Source: Roseiarcus sp963798015 (GTDB lineage Bacteria > Pseudomonadota > Alphaproteobacteria > Rhizobiales > Beijerinckiaceae). Taken from it: a DNA stretch of 64,000 bases. This document shows, one piece after another, positions 26,305 through 34,332 of the stretch (the first letter of the stretch is position 1; each line of letters starts with the position of its first letter). The notes beneath the pieces are model-generated. The model was not told where the DNA came from and made no database searches. It saw only the letters and a list, made by a program, of their open reading frames with translations. The stretch is from NCBI GenBank assembly GCA_963798015.1, contig CAWCSA010000020.1, positions 1 through 64,000 on the forward strand, written 5' to 3'. Both the position numbers and the translations under genes were made by a program.

Positions 26305-27567
26305 CTAGAGGAGCCTCCGCACGCGCGCTTTCGGTTTTGGTCGGCGAAAGACCGCCGCGATTTCGACATGGGCAGAAAAGCGAAACTGGTCAAGCGGGGT
26401 CACCGACTCAACCTGAAAACCGCCACAGATGAGAATGCGCGCGTCGCGGGCGAAAGTCGCCGCATTGCACGAGATGGATATGACGAGCGGGAGATGAGAG
26501 GCAGCGAGCGCGCGCGCCTGTTCGATCGCGCCAGCACGCGGTGGATCTAGGAGCGCTGCGTCGAATGCAGTGAGCTCGTCGGCGCGCAGCGGACGACGAA
26601 AGAGATCGCGTGTCTCTACCTCGAGCTTGTGCAGGCCAGGCGTTGTCGCGGCGCCTCGGGCGAGCGCGGCAATCGCAGCGGGGTCAGAATCAACGGCGAA
26701 CACCTCATGGCCGCGGGCAAGCCTGAGCGCGAAGGCGCCGGCGCCGCAGAACAGGTCCGCGACCCTTTTCGTGCCCGCGAGCGCGCGCTCAGCAAATTCC
26801 CCAAGCCACATTTCCCCCGCCTCGGTCGACTGCAGGAAGCCGCCGGGCGGCAGCCTCGCTAGCGCCGCGCCAAAGGTGACGCGGGGCGGCCGGCGCTCGA
26901 TCACGATCTCGCCGTGATTCGAGACCCGCGCGAGATCGAGCGCTTCCGCCGTGCGCGTAAGCTTCTGCGTCTCCGCGCGCCCGAGCGGCCCCGAGCCGCG
27001 CAGGTTGACATCGAGCCCGTCGAGCGTGGCGGTGACGCCGATATCGAGGGGCTTCATCAACCCGCGCAGATCGCCGCCGAGAGCATGGGCGGCCGGTATC
27101 GCGCCGGCCATGCCGGGACTGAACAAGGGGCAATTGTCGATCGCGATGATGTTGTGCGAGCGCGCCCGCATGAAGCCGACCTCGTCGGGCTGGCCATGGG
27201 GAAAGCGAGCGTGAAGGATCGCGCGGCGCCGTCCCGCGCCATGCGCATCGACCACGTCCCTGACCTCGGCGGCGACGCCCTCACGCTCGAGCGCCTCGAC
27301 CACCAGGCCGCGCTTCCACGCGTGATAGAGCGAAGCCGGCATGTGCTGAGCGACGCAGCCGCCGCAGGTTCCGAACCAAGGGCAGATCGGCTTCGCGCGT
27401 TCAGGCGCGGAGCTCACCGTCTCGATGATGACCGCATGCTTGCCTTCGGATTTAATCAGCACCCGCTCGCCGGGCAGGGCGCCGGGAACGATAGCGCCGT
27501 TGTCGGTGACGCCATGCCCGTGCGCGTTGAGAGCGACGATCGATACCTCTTCGATGGGCTCAGTCAC
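26305..27567 (-). CDS. TrmA/RlmD-family class I RNA methyltransferase
   Basis: About 420 residues from a GTG at 27567 (VTEPIEEVSIV). An N-terminal TRAM-like region is followed by an iron-sulfur cysteine set in PWFGTCGGCVAQH. The methyltransferase core includes VADLFCGAGAFALRLA and ALLDPPRAGA. The catalytic cysteine is in ISCNAATFARD. It probably makes 5-methyluridine in 23S rRNA (RlmD/RlmC type); the exact target is not settled. The start overlaps the end of tlyA by eight bases. Confidence 0.85.
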   Translation of the reverse strand: MTEPIEEVSIVALNAHGHGVTDNGAIVPGALPGERVLIKSEGKHAVIIETVSSAPERAKPICPWFGTCGGCVAQHMPASLYHAWKRGLVVEALEREGVAAEVRDVVDAHGAGRRRAILHARFPHGQPDEVGFMRARSHNIIAIDNCPLFSPGMAGAIPAAHALGGDLRGLMKPLDIGVTATLDGLDVNLRGSGPLGRAETQKLTRTAEALDLARVSNHGEIVIERRPPRVTFGAALARLPPGGFLQSTEAGEMWLGEFAERALAGTKRVADLFCGAGAFALRLARGHEVFAVDSDPAAIAALARGAATTPGLHKLEVETRDLFRRPLRADELTAFDAALLDPPRAGAIEQARALAASHLPLVISISCNAATFARDARILICGGFQVESVTPLDQFRFSAHVEIAAVFRRPKPKARVRRLL

Positions 27568-28285
27568 GGCGCGCACCGATGAGAAATTCTCGCGCCCCGG
27601 CGCCGCCGAGGATCGGCGACGGGATGAGCCCAAGAACAGGCCAGCCCGCCGCGTCGATCGCCGCGCGCACACCATCGCAGGCGCGCTCGAGCGCCGCTTC
27701 GCTCGTGACCCGGCCCTTGACGAGATCGGCGCGGCCGAGCTCGAACTGGGGCTTGATCAGGCTGACGAGCCACGCCCGCCTGGCGGCGAGCTTGAGCACA
27801 TGCGGCAACACAAGCCTCTGCGAAATGAAGCTCACATCGACGACGATCGCCCTTGACTGCTCACCAAGCATTTCCGGAGTTAGCGCGCGTGCATCGACTC
27901 GTTCCAGCGAGCAGACGCGCGGGTCCGCCGCGAGGTGCGGATCAAGCTGTCCGTGGCCAACATCGACGGCGACGACGCGGGCCGCGCCGCGCGCGAGCAA
28001 AACGTCGGTGAAGCCTCCGGTCGAGGCGCCGACGTCGAGGCAGACAAGGCCGTCAGGATCGAGTGCGAAGGCGTCGAGCGCGGCGACAAGCTTGACCCCG
28101 CCACGCGACGCCCAGGGGTGGGGCGCCTCGGCTTCGATCGGCGCGTCACCGGCAACCTCCTCCGAAGCCTTCTTAATCGCGACTCCGCCGACGCTGACCA
28201 GCCCGGCAGCGATTGCGGCCTGAGCGCGCGCGCGGCTCGAAAAGAAGCCGCGGTCGACGAGAACGATATCCGCGCGCTGGCGCAT
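27560..28285 (-). CDS. tlyA: TlyA-family rRNA 2'-O-methyltransferase / hemolysin-like protein
   Basis: About 241 residues starting MRQRADIVLVDRGFFSSRAR; an upstream ATG at 28315 would add ten residues. An S4 RNA-binding domain (residues 1-60) precedes an FtsJ-like fold with LVCLDVGASTGGFTDVLLAR, VDVSFISQR and SLIKPQFELGR. TlyA proteins 2'-O-methylate ribosomal RNA. It is the first gene of a three-gene minus-strand unit with the TrmA-type methyltransferase and the FAD oxidase. Confidence 0.88.
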   Translation of the reverse strand: MRQRADIVLVDRGFFSSRARAQAAIAAGLVSVGGVAIKKASEEVAGDAPIEAEAPHPWASRGGVKLVAALDAFALDPDGLVCLDVGASTGGFTDVLLARGAARVVAVDVGHGQLDPHLAADPRVCSLERVDARALTPEMLGEQSRAIVVDVSFISQRLVLPHVLKLAARRAWLVSLIKPQFELGRADLVKGRVTSEAALERACDGVRAAIDAAGWPVLGLIPSPILGGAGAREFLIGARRD

Positions 28286-28435
28286 GTGGCCTTTAACGAC
28301 GACAGCAGGGTTCATTGTCAATGAAAATCCCGATCCCCGCCCCCGCATTGCAGGAGGTCGTCGGCCGGAACGAATGGCGGACAGGCCGCGTTCCGTGAGG
28401 GGGCTCGAGATCGAGCCATTCTTCGGACGTGCGCA

Positions 28436-29690
28436 ATGATCTCTATCCCCTATGCGCTCGATGGGCTCAATTTCTTTGCGGCGGACGCCCGCAACGCGCT
28501 CGGCCCGTTCGTCAATGTCTATCTCGTGACGGATCGGGCATTGGAGCCAGACCGAGGTCGGCGTCGTGGCGACGACAAGCGGGCTTCTTGGCATTGCCCT
28601 CCAGACCCCGATTGGCGCCGCGATCGACCTGACCCCGGCGAAGCGTGCCGTCATCGTCATCGCGATCTCGGCGATGGCCTTCGCTTCGCTTATCATCTTC
28701 GGCCTCCCCACGTTCTGGCCGATGGCGGTCGCGTTTGGGGTTCTGGCAATCGCTGGCGACGCCTTTGCGCCCGCGGTCGCCGCGTTGACCCTAGGGGTCA
28801 CGCCCAAATCCGGTCTCGCCCGGCGTCTTGGCCGCAACTCGGCGTTCGATCACGCCGGGAACATCGCGATTGCCATCGTGGCGGGCGCGATCGGATATGT
28901 ACTTTCGCAACGCGCGGTCTTCCTGATGGTCCCGGTCTTCGCGGTTCTGACGACTGCGGCTGTCCTCAGCATCCCCGCGAGCGCCATCAATCAGGAGCGC
29001 GCGAGAGATGCGGGCTCGGACGACAAAGCTGCCAGCGGCCGAACATCGGCCGCCGGCTATGGGGTTCTTTTCCGGACGAGGCCGCTTGTCATTTTCGCGC
29101 TCTGCGCCTTCTTTTTCCACTTCGCCAATGCCCCGCTCCTGCCGTTGGTCGGGCAAAAACTCGCGCTTCAGTTTCCGCATGAGGCGACCGCGATGATGTC
29201 GTTTTGCATCGTCGCTGCGCAGGGCGTGATGTTGCCAATCGCGATTCTTGTCGGGCGCAAAGCCAATTCTTGGGGACGCAGGCCAATTTTTCTCATTGCA
29301 TTCGCGGCTCTGCCGATCCGCGCCGCGCTCTATCCACTGTCGGATAACGCCTTCTGGCTGATTGCAATTCAATTGCTCGACGGGGTCGGGGCGGGCATCT
29401 ATCAAGCGCTCACACCCCTGGTCATCGCCGACATCATGCACGGCACCGGTCGCTACAATCTTGCGCAAGGCGCCGTTGCAACCACTCAGGGAATCGGCGC
29501 GTCGATCAGCGCCTTGGCCGCTGGCGTCGTCGTCGATCATTTCGGCTATAGCGTCTCCTTTCTTGCTCTCGGGACCGCGGCGGCTATAGCCTTTCTCGTC
29601 TTTTTCGGCTTCATGCCGGAAACGCGCAACGAGGATTCCATCGCTCACGATCGTGAGACGCATGCGCTCGAAGGGGCGGCCAGTTCTTGA
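28436..29690 (+). pseudogene. MFS transporter with one-base frameshift near its N-terminus
   Basis: The start ATG opens ISIPYALDGLNFFAADARNA, LGPFVNVYLVTDR and then shifts frame. The other frame continues HWSQTEVGVVATTSGLLGIA and runs with about eleven further membrane helices to 29690. Removing one G from GGG at 28536-28538 rejoins the two frames exactly. The family resembles drug- or sugar-type MFS permeases. The last four bases overlap the TTG start of the permease gene. If the extra G is a sequencing error, the gene is intact. Confidence 0.8.
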
Positions 29691-30910
29691 CTCCCGAAAG
29701 CACCATAGCGCTCGCCATCCTCGTCCTGACCTATATCGGCGTGGCGGTGGGCCGGATTCCGGGCTTACGTCTCGACCGCGCGGGCATTGCTTTCCTCGGC
29801 GGCGCGGCAATGATCGCGCTCGGGCCCTTGAGCCTCGAAGAAGCCTTGCGCGCTATCGATTTCGACACCATTGCGCTTCTGCTCGGCATGATGATCGTGG
29901 TCGCGCATCTCAAGGTCTCAGGCGCATTCCGAGCGCTCGGCGCGCTCGCAATCGAATATGCTCATGCGCCGTTCCTACTGCTCGTCATCGTAACGATGCT
30001 GGCGGGCGTTCTGTCGGCCTTTCTGGTCAACGATGCGATCTGCCTCGTCATGGCGCCAATCGTGCTCCAGGTGGTCCGTTCGCTCGGCCGCAACCCGCTA
30101 CCCTATCTGGTCGCCGTGGCCACTGCCTCCAATTGCGGCAGCGTCGCGACGATCACCGGCAACCCGCAAAACATGGTGATCGGGACGCTCTCCCAGATCC
30201 CCTATCCGGCGTTCGCTGCCGCGCTCGCGCCTGTCGCGGCTTTCAGCCTCGTCACCGTGATCCTCATGGTGCGTCTCGTTTATGCAAAGGAATTCGCGTT
30301 CAAGGGCGAGCTTGAGCCGCATCTCTTCCGCGGTCACATGCATGGCGGCCAGGTTCTCAAGGCGAGCGTCACGTGCGTTGCGCTCGCGATCGCCTTCTTC
30401 GCCGGCGTTGCCCCCGCGAAAGCGGCCATTCTGGGCGGCGCGTTCCTGCTGCTCACGCGCCAGATCAAGCCTCACCGCATCTATCGCGAACTCGACGGGC
30501 CGCTGCTCATTCTCTTCGCGGGCATGTTCGTCGTTGTCGCGGGCGCCGAGAAGGCGTTGCTCACGCCCGATCGGATCGCGATGGCGAAGACGTTCGGCCT
30601 CGACATGGTCTGGCGCCTGTCGCTGTTCACAGCCGTGCTTTCCAACATCGTGAGCAATGTGCCGGCGGTGCTGGCGCTGAGGCCGTTCATTCCGACCTTC
30701 CCCGATCCGCAACGCGCCTGGCTCGTGGTCGCGATGAGCTCGACGCTGGCTGGAAACTTCACCCTGCTCGGATCGGTCGCAAACCTTATCGTCGCCGAGC
30801 GGGCTCGCGCGGAGGGGATGCCGATCAGCTTCTGGGCTTATTTCAAGGTCGGAGCGCCACTGACGATTGTCACCCTCGCCGCCGGGACTTGGTGGCTCAC
30901 TTGGCGGTAG
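29687..30910 (+). CDS. ArsB/NhaD/SLC13-type anion permease
   Basis: 407 residues with about eleven membrane helices. The ion-transporter signature VNDAICLVMAPIVLQVV is followed by ATASNCGSVATITGNPQNMV, and in the second half by SNIVSNVPAVLAL and TLAGNFTLLGSVANLIVAE, the duplicated re-entrant motifs of this superfamily. The substrate (arsenite, sulfate, dicarboxylate or sodium/proton) is not evident. A TTG start overlaps the MFS stop codon, which implies coupling. Confidence 0.82.
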   Translation: MTPESTIALAILVLTYIGVAVGRIPGLRLDRAGIAFLGGAAMIALGPLSLEEALRAIDFDTIALLLGMMIVVAHLKVSGAFRALGALAIEYAHAPFLLLVIVTMLAGVLSAFLVNDAICLVMAPIVLQVVRSLGRNPLPYLVAVATASNCGSVATITGNPQNMVIGTLSQIPYPAFAAALAPVAAFSLVTVILMVRLVYAKEFAFKGELEPHLFRGHMHGGQVLKASVTCVALAIAFFAGVAPAKAAILGGAFLLLTRQIKPHRIYRELDGPLLILFAGMFVVVAGAEKALLTPDRIAMAKTFGLDMVWRLSLFTAVLSNIVSNVPAVLALRPFIPTFPDPQRAWLVVAMSSTLAGNFTLLGSVANLIVAERARAEGMPISFWAYFKVGAPLTIVTLAAGTWWLTWR

Positions 30911-30941
30911 CGCGCCCTCATCCGATCGGCTTCTCCGACCA

Positions 30942-30962
30942 CCTTCTCCCCGAGGGAGAAGG
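30942..30962. terminator. Palindromic hairpin between convergent permease and higA
   Basis: CCTTCTCCC (30942-30950) pairs exactly with GGGAGAAGG (30954-30962) around a three-base loop. This is a dispersed type of palindrome common in proteobacterial intergenic DNA and can act as a bidirectional terminator here. Confidence 0.6.
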
Positions 30963-30986
30963 GTACGCGCGGCCGGCTCAAGCCGG

Positions 30987-31268
30987 TCATGCGACTGCTG
31001 GCGCGACCTCGGCCGCGATCCGTTCGCCAAGTTCCGCCTCTGCAATTTGCAGCTCGTATGTCGTCTGCAAATTGAGCCAGAAGCGTGGGCTATTGCCGAA
31101 GTAACGACCCAGGCGCATCGCTGTCTCAGGGGACACGCCGCGCTTCCCGTTCATGATATCGGTGATGCGGCCGGAGCTGACACGGAGCGCCAACGCCAGC
31201 GCGTTCGCTGAGAGCTTCCGCGCCTGTATTTCCTGTCGAAGCAGCCTGCCGGGGTGGACGGGCCTCAT
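30987..31268 (-). CDS. higA: HigA-type antitoxin (XRE/addiction-module family)
   Basis: 93 residues starting MRPVHPGRLLRQEIQARKLS. The helix-turn-helix is ALALRVSSGRITDIMNGKRG, and the family ending RFGNSPRFWLNLQTTYEL-like segment is present (YFGNSPRFWLNLQTTYEL). It neutralises the HigB toxin encoded 13 bases upstream and should repress the operon at the palindrome in front of higB. A longer upstream start exists but overlaps higB. Confidence 0.9.
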   Translation of the reverse strand: MRPVHPGRLLRQEIQARKLSANALALALRVSSGRITDIMNGKRGVSPETAMRLGRYFGNSPRFWLNLQTTYELQIAEAELGERIAAEVAPAVA

Positions 31269-31281
31269 CGTCACTTTCTCC

Positions 31282-31560
31282 TCAATGATAGTCAACGATC
31301 TCGACATCCCACGCATCGCCGTCTGCGAAGCGGAAGCAGATGCGCCACGGGCCGTTTATCCTCATTGCCCATAGTCCCTTTCTCGACCCGGTGAGCTTGC
31401 GCAAGCCGACCGATTTTAATGGACTCAGGTCATCCAATGAGGTTGCTGCACTAAGGGCGGCAAATAAATCTTCCGCAACTTCCGCATCCATGCCCGAGAA
31501 CTTGTTCTTGCCGTTCTCAGCAAATTGCCGAGTTGCGCTGTTAGCCCAAGACCGGATCAC
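31282..31560 (-). CDS. higB: HigB-type toxin (RelE/ParE superfamily)
   Basis: 92 residues with the HigB pattern: a central RKLTGSRKGLWAMRINGPWR, then ICFRFADGDAWDVEIVDYH at the C-terminus. Such toxins cleave mRNA on the ribosome. The toxin precedes the antitoxin, the usual higBA order. The start is GTG, seven bases from a perfect palindrome that must overlap the promoter. Confidence 0.88.
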   Translation of the reverse strand: MIRSWANSATRQFAENGKNKFSGMDAEVAEDLFAALSAATSLDDLSPLKSVGLRKLTGSRKGLWAMRINGPWRICFRFADGDAWDVEIVDYH

Positions 31561-31567
31561 CGCGTCA

Positions 31568-31592
31568 CCGTACTACGCTAAGCGTAGTACGG
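31568..31592. promoter_or_regulatory. Palindromic operator of higBA
   Basis: CCGTACTACGCT and its exact reverse complement flank a single central A, giving 12-base arms (31568-31579 and 31581-31592). It lies directly upstream of the higB GTG. Its position and symmetry fit a HigA-binding operator that autoregulates the module. Confidence 0.8.
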
Positions 31593-31645
31593 CAAGAGGA
31601 AAGTCAACTCCCGCGGTGTTCTTACGTCGCGGCGGCCTTAGACGG

Positions 31646-32599
31646 CTACGCCTCCGCATTGTGGGTGAAGTAATCCGGTGGGGTTGGCCCCCAAACGTAG
31701 AACGAATCCTCCGGCGCGTGATCGCCGCTCTTCCAGTCGCAATCGGCGGGCACAAAATCGATGCCGGCCGAATATTCGCTGAAACTGCCCCACGGGTCGC
31801 CGACATAGTGGAAAAAGTTGGAGCCCAGAACGTGCCGCCCGAGACCCCATCCCCGCGCGAAGCCCTTGTCAAGCATATGCATGGCGCCGCGGCCGATGTC
31901 GTCGACGGAGCCCACATCCCAGCTCAGATGATGCAGTCCCGGCGCGCTCGATTTGACGAAGGCGATCATATGATGATCGCTGCCGTAAATCCCGTGCAGG
32001 AAGGCGATGCCGTCGCCGGATCGGTCGGAAAGGCGCAGTCCCAGGGTGCGCGTATAGAACTGAACCGCCTTCTCGACATCGCGGGTGAAGAGGAGGACAT
32101 GCGCCAGGCGACGAGGCGTGACGCGCGCAACGTCGCGCCGGAAAGGCGCGCCGCGCACGCCTGGGCCAATCGAGACCTCGGAGAGATCTGACTTCTCGTT
32201 GGGCGAAGATTTCGCAGCGACTTTGATTTCGATGAGGTTGCCGTCGTGATCGTGAAACCATAGGCCGTTCGTTTCGACGCCCGGCGGCGGATCAAGCCGC
32301 TTGACGCCTGAGGCTTGGAGCCGCTCGGCGAAGCGGTCGAAATCGTCGTCAAATGCGCCGAACGATATATGGCCGAGCTTCTTGCGCGGGCCCTCGCCAA
32401 GGGTGACCCAGACATGCGGACTGCCGGGCGTCTTCAGGGCCAGGAGACCGCCGTCCTCATCGATCTCGAGTCCGAACTCGCCGTAGAAACTTTTCGCGAC
32501 CGCGAGATCGGGAACAGCGAAATGAAAACGGTCGACCGAATGAACGCCGAGTTCGCCCGGACGTCGGATCGGCTTGATGGCGCTACGAATGGCGGTCAT
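31646..32599 (-). CDS. Two-module VOC extradiol dioxygenase-like protein
   Basis: 317 residues with two VOC halves. The first is VDRFHFAVPDLAVAKSFYGE to HDGNLIEIKV. The second starts LAHVLLFTRDVEKAVQFYTR and has the metal ligands of type I extradiol enzymes: HHMIAF, LHHLSWDVG and FHYVGDPWGSFSEYSAG with the glutamate. It probably cleaves a catechol-type ring using Fe(II) or Mn(II); the substrate is unknown. No other aromatic degradation gene is adjacent. Confidence 0.8.
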   Translation of the reverse strand: MTAIRSAIKPIRRPGELGVHSVDRFHFAVPDLAVAKSFYGEFGLEIDEDGGLLALKTPGSPHVWVTLGEGPRKKLGHISFGAFDDDFDRFAERLQASGVKRLDPPPGVETNGLWFHDHDGNLIEIKVAAKSSPNEKSDLSEVSIGPGVRGAPFRRDVARVTPRRLAHVLLFTRDVEKAVQFYTRTLGLRLSDRSGDGIAFLHGIYGSDHHMIAFVKSSAPGLHHLSWDVGSVDDIGRGAMHMLDKGFARGWGLGRHVLGSNFFHYVGDPWGSFSEYSAGIDFVPADCDWKSGDHAPEDSFYVWGPTPPDYFTHNAEA

Positions 32600-32695
32600 G
32601 GCATCCTCCCGTTCCCAGTCGCGCCGCGGCCGCTGTGACCGATCGCGCGTGGGCCTTTGGCGAATGCTACCCCAGGACGAGCGGACTGGCCAAGG

Positions 32696-33382
32696 TCAGC
32701 GCGAGCGGGCGTTGCCAGTCGTCGACGACGGATCGGGCGCTGGCTCGAACGGCGCCGTCGGCCGCGCATCGGGCGCCGCAACGACGGTCGGCGCAGGCTT
32801 CGGCTTCTTCTTTTTCGCCGCGTGCGCGGGGGGCGGAGCCGTCTGCTCGGGGGAGGCCGCATCGGCCCCCGGGTCGGTCGGCGGACTCTCGTCCGGATTC
32901 GGCGCCGAGGCCTCGGCCGCGGGTGCATCGCGTATCACCACCGTGCCGCCTTTGCAGGCCGTGAGCCAAATATCGAAGATCGGATGCTCAACGCCATGCA
33001 GGCCTGGACTGTCGGCGAACATCCAGCCCGAGAAAATGCGCTTCATCTCCTTTTTCTCGTCGATCTCGTCGACCTGCGCGAAGGCGTCGGTCTGCGGCGC
33101 GTCGGTCGGTGGGCGGGAATAGCAGACACGCGGCGTGATCTGCAGCGTGCCGAACTGCACCGTCTCGTTGATCGCCACTTCGAACGAAATGATGCGGCCG
33201 GTGATCTTGTCGAGGCCATCGAAAACCGCGATCGGATTGCTGATCTTGTCGGCGAGCGCCGGGTGGGACGCGGCCAGCGCGAAGACCGCCGTCAGCGTCG
33301 CGATGGCAAGCGTTGGCCTCATCCTCGCAATGGCGGGATAAGCGCGGCGCGGTAACGCCTTGGCCAGGCGGAAGAGATCCAT
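32696..33382 (-). CDS. DUF2155 domain-containing exported protein
   Basis: Up to 228 residues. A signal peptide (MRPTLAIATLTAVFALAAS) starts at an in-frame ATG at 33322, which may be the true start. The DUF2155 core is ISNPIAVFDGLDKITGRIIS to FSGWMFADSPGLHGVEHPIF, DIWLTAC. A low-complexity Pro/Ala/Lys tail follows. The gene lies directly downstream of the NDUFA12 gene, a conserved alphaproteobacterial arrangement. Function unknown; periplasmic. Confidence 0.82.
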   Translation of the reverse strand: MDLFRLAKALPRRAYPAIARMRPTLAIATLTAVFALAASHPALADKISNPIAVFDGLDKITGRIISFEVAINETVQFGTLQITPRVCYSRPPTDAPQTDAFAQVDEIDEKKEMKRIFSGWMFADSPGLHGVEHPIFDIWLTACKGGTVVIRDAPAAEASAPNPDESPPTDPGADAASPEQTAPPPAHAAKKKKPKPAPTVVAAPDARPTAPFEPAPDPSSTTGNARSR

Positions 33383-33422
33383 GGCGGCGCTTTGCTGCTC
33401 AAGGGCGGCGGAATGAAGGCGC

Positions 33423-33839
33423 TCAGGGGCCGGGGCTCCAGGCCTCGTAATCGCCTCCGGTCGGCTGGCGCGGACCTGCCCTGAGCGTCGAGCCGTCGGG
33501 CCGAATCGCTGCCGGCGTGCCGGTCGGGTTTCCCATATGGGGCAGTTGCCAGGGGTGGGGTTTGTAGTCGTCCTCGGTCGGCGGCAAGTCGACCGTGTGG
33601 TGAAGCCAGCCGTTCCAGCCCGGCGGAGTCATCGAGGCTTCGGACACGCCGTTATAGATCACCCACCGGCGCTCAAAGCCCAGCGCCGGATCGATGCCGG
33701 GTCGCCGGTAATAGGCGTTGCCAAACTCGTCATGGCCCACCAGCACGCCAAAACGTCGGGTGTAAAAGCGCGTGTTGAAGTTCCCGCCGTTCCACCAGGT
33801 GAAATAGTGCAGTAAAAATTGTTTGATCTGTTCCAGCAT
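33423..33839 (-). CDS. NDUFA12-family complex I accessory protein
   Basis: 138 residues starting MLEQIKQFLLHYFTWWNGGN. The family pattern is plain: GVLVGHDEFGNAYYRR, then RRWVIYNGVSEASMTPPGWN, GWLHHTVD. It is homologous to the mitochondrial complex I subunit B17.2 and belongs to the NADH dehydrogenase of alphaproteobacteria. An upstream in-frame start adds a basic leader without support. It is followed by DUF2155 at 40 bases. Confidence 0.88.
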   Translation of the reverse strand: MLEQIKQFLLHYFTWWNGGNFNTRFYTRRFGVLVGHDEFGNAYYRRPGIDPALGFERRWVIYNGVSEASMTPPGWNGWLHHTVDLPPTEDDYKPHPWQLPHMGNPTGTPAAIRPDGSTLRAGPRQPTGGDYEAWSPGP

Positions 33840-34332
33840 CCGTGGAGCGCCGTTTTCATCGGGAAATGCGCGCAAGCCTTGCGCGCGGCGGACTATGGCG
33901 AGGAGGGCTTTGCGAGGCAAGCTGAACTTTCTCACCAGATAGGGCTGAAAAACGGCCTTGCGGGCCCGCCCCAACTCGTTGGATGGTGTCCGTCCGCTCT
34001 GACGTTAATCCCTTGTTATCCACGTTATCCACAATATGTTGTGTTGACGCTGAGCGGAAGGCACAAGGTGTTGACGAGGCCGTCATAGTTTTGTAATGTG
34101 CGACTGTTGCCGGATTGCGTGGGGATCAAGCGTCGAAGACAGCGGTTTTAGAGCCGGACGGGGCAGAAACCGAGCTCAAGCGTGGTCTGTAAATCTGAGG
34201 CGAGTGAGGGGCGGGCGGCGTTCGGGCCAGCCGACGGCGGCTTGCGCGTTGAGCGGGTCAGTCAGGACGTCTCAAGCTCGGTAATACAGGTTCAACGCGG
34301 CCGCGCAGGCCGCAAGAATGGGGTCGAAGGCG
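33840..34332. other. Regulatory gap upstream of nrdJ
   Basis: A 493-base divergent gap between the NDUFA12 and nrdJ genes. It holds two DnaA boxes and an NrdR-like palindrome at 34016-34043, described separately. I looked for a cobalamin riboswitch because NrdJ needs B12 but did not find a convincing B12 box. The part from 34090 to 34317 has no recognised feature. Confidence 0.5.
34016..34043. promoter_or_regulatory. Two DnaA boxes and an NrdR-like box upstream of nrdJ
   Basis: TTATCCACG (34016-34024) and TTATCCACA (34025-34033) are head-to-tail DnaA boxes. Overlapping the second is CACAATATGTTGTG (34030-34043), a 14-base palindrome close to the NrdR consensus CACWATATATWGTG. NrdR represses ribonucleotide reductase genes when dATP is high, and DnaA control of reductase genes is known in other bacteria. 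The combination fits the nrdJ gene about 290 bases downstream. Confidence 0.7.

Noticed and set aside
28316..28837. A long N-terminal extension of TlyA on the minus strand.
   Set aside because: The added residues are low-complexity and overlap the divergent MFS gene; the S4 domain starts at the ATG at 28285.
34016..34043. A replication origin.
   Set aside because: Only two DnaA boxes are present, without an AT-rich unwinding region or origin-linked genes; control of nrdJ is a simpler reading.
34050..34317. A cobalamin riboswitch upstream of nrdJ.
   Set aside because: I could not find a convincing B12 box or the expected paired elements by eye; a covariance-model search would settle it.
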